This document shows, piece after piece, positions 5,843-7,758 of a stretch of DNA of 7,758 nt. Every line of letters begins with the position of its first letter. The first letter of the stretch is position 1. The stretch is from Planctomycetia bacterium (GTDB taxonomy: Bacteria; Planctomycetota; Planctomycetia; Gemmatales; Gemmataceae). The stretch is from positions 1 to 7,758 of the forward strand of contig SXHE01000827.1 of NCBI GenBank assembly GCA_005773755.1, in the 5' to 3' direction. The position numbers were made by a program, and so were the translations under genes. The notes beneath the pieces were generated by a model. It did no database searches. It had not been told where the DNA came from and saw nothing but the letters and a program-made list of their open reading frames with translations.

Positions 5843-7594
5843 ATGCGGTGGATCACATGCGCGGCGGTTCTGCTCGCTCTCGCGGTCGGGCGCGCGCCGG
5901 CCGCGGACGCGGTGAAGCGGCCCAACGTCGTCATCGTCATGACCGACGATCAGGGGCTGGGCGACTTCTCTTACACCGGCAACCCGGTTGTGAAGACGCC
6001 GAACTTCGACGCCTTCGCGAAAGGGGCCGTGCGGTTCACGGACTTCCACGTCTGCCCGATGTGCAGTCCGACCCGCGGGCAACTGATGACCGGCCTCGCG
6101 GCGCTGCGCAACGGCGCGACCTCCGTGACCGCGGGGCGCACGTTCCTCCGCCCCGGCCTGCCCACGCTGCCGGAAGCGTTCGCCGCCGCCGGCTACAAGA
6201 CCGGCATCTTCGGCAAGTGGCACCTGGGCGACGTGTACCCGCACCGGCCCATCGACAAGGGCTTCCACGAGAGCGTGTACCACCTCGGTTGGGGGCAACT
6301 GAACAGCACACCGGAGTTCGACCGCCCGCTGATCGACGGCCGCTACTTCCACAACGGCACCGAGAAGAAGTACAAGGGCCACTGCACCGACTTCTGGTTC
6401 GATAGCGCGATGGCGTGGATGAAGGACCGCGGGGCGAAGGGCGAGCCGTTTCTGTGCTACCTGCCGACGAACGCACCGCACGCACCTCACATCGACCTCG
6501 ACGAGTACGTGAAGCCGTACCAGGGGAAAGGCCCGGCCGGGTTCTTCGGCATGATCGCCCACCTCGACAAGCGCTTCGGCGACCTGGACAAGTTCCTCGC
6601 CGACGAGAAACTGCGCGACGACACGATCGTCATTTTCATGACCGACAACGGCGGCACGTCGGGCGTCGCCACCCACAACGCCGGCCTGCGTGCCGGTAAG
6701 ACCACCTACTACGACGGCGGCCACCGCGTCCCGTGCTGGGTCCGCTGGCCCAATGGTAAGCTCGGCGAGCCGCGCGACATCGACGCGCCCGCTCAAAACA
6801 CCGACCTGTTCCCGACGCTGTGTGACCTGTGCGCCGTGCCGCGGCCGAAGTGGGACGCGAAGGACGAGCCGTACCGCGGCACCAGCCTCGCGCCGCTGCT
6901 GCGCGTGCCGAAGGAGTTCCCGGACCGCAAGTTCGTCGTTCAATACGGGCAGGTCCCCAAGAAGTACGAGTGCTGCATCGTCTGGGGCAAGTGGCGGCTG
7001 GTGAAGGGCGAGGAGTTGTACGATGTGGTCGCCGACCGCGCGCAGAAGGTGAACGTCGCGGAGAAACACGCCGACGTGGTGAAGGCGATGCGCGAGTACT
7101 ACGAGGGCTGGTGGAAGGGCGTGGAGCCGCTGCTCGCGGACTTCGTGCCGCAGAGCATCGGGGCGCAGCAGCAACCGGTCGTGGAACTGACCAGCGGCGA
7201 CTGGGAGAACATCTACGCGGACAACAACGTGTACGTGCGCGACGCGGTCGGCGGGCCGACCGGCGGCAAGTGGCACATCCTCGTGGAAGGGGCCGGCGAG
7301 TACGAGTTCACCCTGCGCCGCTGGCCGGAGCAAACGAAGGCCGCGCTCGGCGGCGCGTACGACTCGCCCCGGCTGGTGAAGCCGAAGAAGGAAGCCGCCA
7401 CGTTCCCCACCATCGCTGCGGCCAAGCTCGAAATCGCCGGGGTGAAAGGCGAAACGAAAGCCGACCCGAAGGCGACCAGTGCGACGATCACCGCGAAGCT
7501 CCCCGCGGGCAAAACGTTTCTCAAGGCGTGGTTCGCCGACGCCGACGGCAAAGACCTGTGCGGCGCGTTCTTCGTGACCGTGCGCAAGAAGTGA
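5843..7594 (+). CDS. Secreted formylglycine-dependent sulfatase (arylsulfatase type)
   Basis: The 583-residue enzyme would hydrolyse sulfate esters, probably on sulfated polysaccharides, in the periplasm. A signal peptide covers about residues 1-21 (APA before ADAV). The catalytic signature CSPTRGQLMTG is at 74-84, with Cys74 the residue that a formylglycine-generating enzyme would oxidise; that enzyme is not in the window. Metal and active-site elements follow: Asp35-Asp36 in MTDDQG, GKWHLG (124-129), NAPHAPH (210-216) and TDNG (267-270), then GKTTYYDGGHRVP (285-297). The sulfatase core ends near 425; residues 440-583 form a beta-rich extension (VYVRDAV, WHILVEGAGEYEFTLRRWP, CGAFFVTV) that I know from many planctomycete sulfatases. 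Start: the frame is open from 5684, but the ATG at 5843 has GGAG and the signal peptide. Substrate specificity cannot be read from the sequence. Confidence 0.93.
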   Translation: MRWITCAAVLLALAVGRAPAADAVKRPNVVIVMTDDQGLGDFSYTGNPVVKTPNFDAFAKGAVRFTDFHVCPMCSPTRGQLMTGLAALRNGATSVTAGRTFLRPGLPTLPEAFAAAGYKTGIFGKWHLGDVYPHRPIDKGFHESVYHLGWGQLNSTPEFDRPLIDGRYFHNGTEKKYKGHCTDFWFDSAMAWMKDRGAKGEPFLCYLPTNAPHAPHIDLDEYVKPYQGKGPAGFFGMIAHLDKRFGDLDKFLADEKLRDDTIVIFMTDNGGTSGVATHNAGLRAGKTTYYDGGHRVPCWVRWPNGKLGEPRDIDAPAQNTDLFPTLCDLCAVPRPKWDAKDEPYRGTSLAPLLRVPKEFPDRKFVVQYGQVPKKYECCIVWGKWRLVKGEELYDVVADRAQKVNVAEKHADVVKAMREYYEGWWKGVEPLLADFVPQSIGAQQQPVVELTSGDWENIYADNNVYVRDAVGGPTGGKWHILVEGAGEYEFTLRRWPEQTKAALGGAYDSPRLVKPKKEAATFPTIAAAKLEIAGVKGETKADPKATSATITAKLPAGKTFLKAWFADADGKDLCGAFFVTVRKK

Positions 7595-7628
7595 CGCGCG
7601 GCGTACCGTGCTTCGAGTAAGTCGTGGT

Positions 7629-7740
7629 CGAGCGAGGCTCTGCGAGCGAGGCCCGACGGCCAGAAGGCTGAGCGGTTCTGCCGGAGGCTGTCTTTCGCCC
7701 TGTAGGGGCGGGCTTCGTCATCCCCGGCCAACGGCCGGGG
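7629..7740. repeat. Structured intergenic segment with direct repeat and three hairpins
   Basis: No gene is visible after the sulfatase stop. The segment holds a direct 10-mer repeat CGAGCGAGGC (7629-7638 and 7643-7652). Three hairpins follow: CGGCCAGAA with TTCTGCCG (7657-7683, one bulge, 10-base loop), CGCCC with GGGCG (7696-7710), and a perfect CCCCGGCC-AAC-GGCCGGGG (7722-7740). The last could terminate sulfatase transcription, though no T-tract follows. The whole may be part of a dispersed repeat or an RNA gene continuing past the window. Confidence 0.5.
7722..7740. terminator. Perfect 8-bp GC hairpin, possible terminator
   Basis: CCCCGGCC (7722-7729) and GGCCGGGG (7733-7740) enclose the loop AAC. 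It is 128 bases past the sulfatase stop, rather far for an intrinsic terminator, and only TT follows. It may instead serve a gene entering from beyond the right edge. Confidence 0.35.
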
Positions 7741-7758
7741 TTGCGGCGTGTGGTTCCT

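Noticed and set aside
5819..7333. 504-codon open frame on the minus strand
   Set aside because: It is antisense to the sulfatase, which carries the full signature and active-site motifs.
7481..7591. Possible third TIGR03000-like domain at the sulfatase C-terminus (SATITAKLPAGKTF)
   Set aside because: The resemblance covers only about ten residues; the segment fits the usual C-terminal extension of planctomycete sulfatases, ending in CGAFFVTV.

Overview
The window looks like a piece of a planctomycete chromosome, most likely from the Gemmataceae (Gemmata and relatives). The reasons are the high GC content, a cysteine/glycine-rich protein with two copies of the TIGR03000 domain (a domain known essentially from Planctomycetes), a secreted formylglycine sulfatase with the long C-terminal extension common in this phylum, and small c-type cytochromes of unnamed families. 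The assignment rests on family recognition, not on a database search.

Layout from left to right. 3-131: the last 42 codons of an IS630-family transposase, cut by the window edge. 254-1552 (+): a secreted 432-residue protein with one CxxCH haem site, preceded by a plausible sigma-70 promoter. A strong GC hairpin at 1564-1588 separates it from the convergent 1623-3050 (-), a membrane-anchored S41 (C-terminal-processing) protease with PDZ domain and Ser/Lys dyad. The gap upstream of the protease (3051-3272) holds a 5'-leader hairpin beside the ribosome binding site and a large inverted repeat with G-quadruplex-type G runs. 3273-3635 (-): a small zinc-ribbon protein with two membrane segments and a perfect TATAAT just upstream. 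3824-4948 (+), divergent from it: the TIGR03000 protein. A compact cluster of hairpins at 4971-5027 lies before the convergent 5055-5633 (-), a cytochrome c lipoprotein. A divergent gap (5634-5842) with a long hairpin precedes 5843-7594 (+), an arylsulfatase-like enzyme. 7595-7758 contains no gene but at least three hairpins.

How the genes relate. Almost every gene is a separate transcription unit in convergent or divergent arrangement, so there is no operon that reads as one pathway. The shared theme is the cell envelope: all but possibly the TIGR03000 protein carry a signal peptide, lipobox or membrane segment. I see no CRISPR array, tRNA, rRNA, phage gene or obvious defence system, and I do not think the coding content is a new multi-gene system. 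The most interesting signals are in the intergenic DNA (paired inverted repeats at 3101-3239, 4971-5027, 5653-5695 and 7657-7740) and in the two poorly characterised haem proteins.
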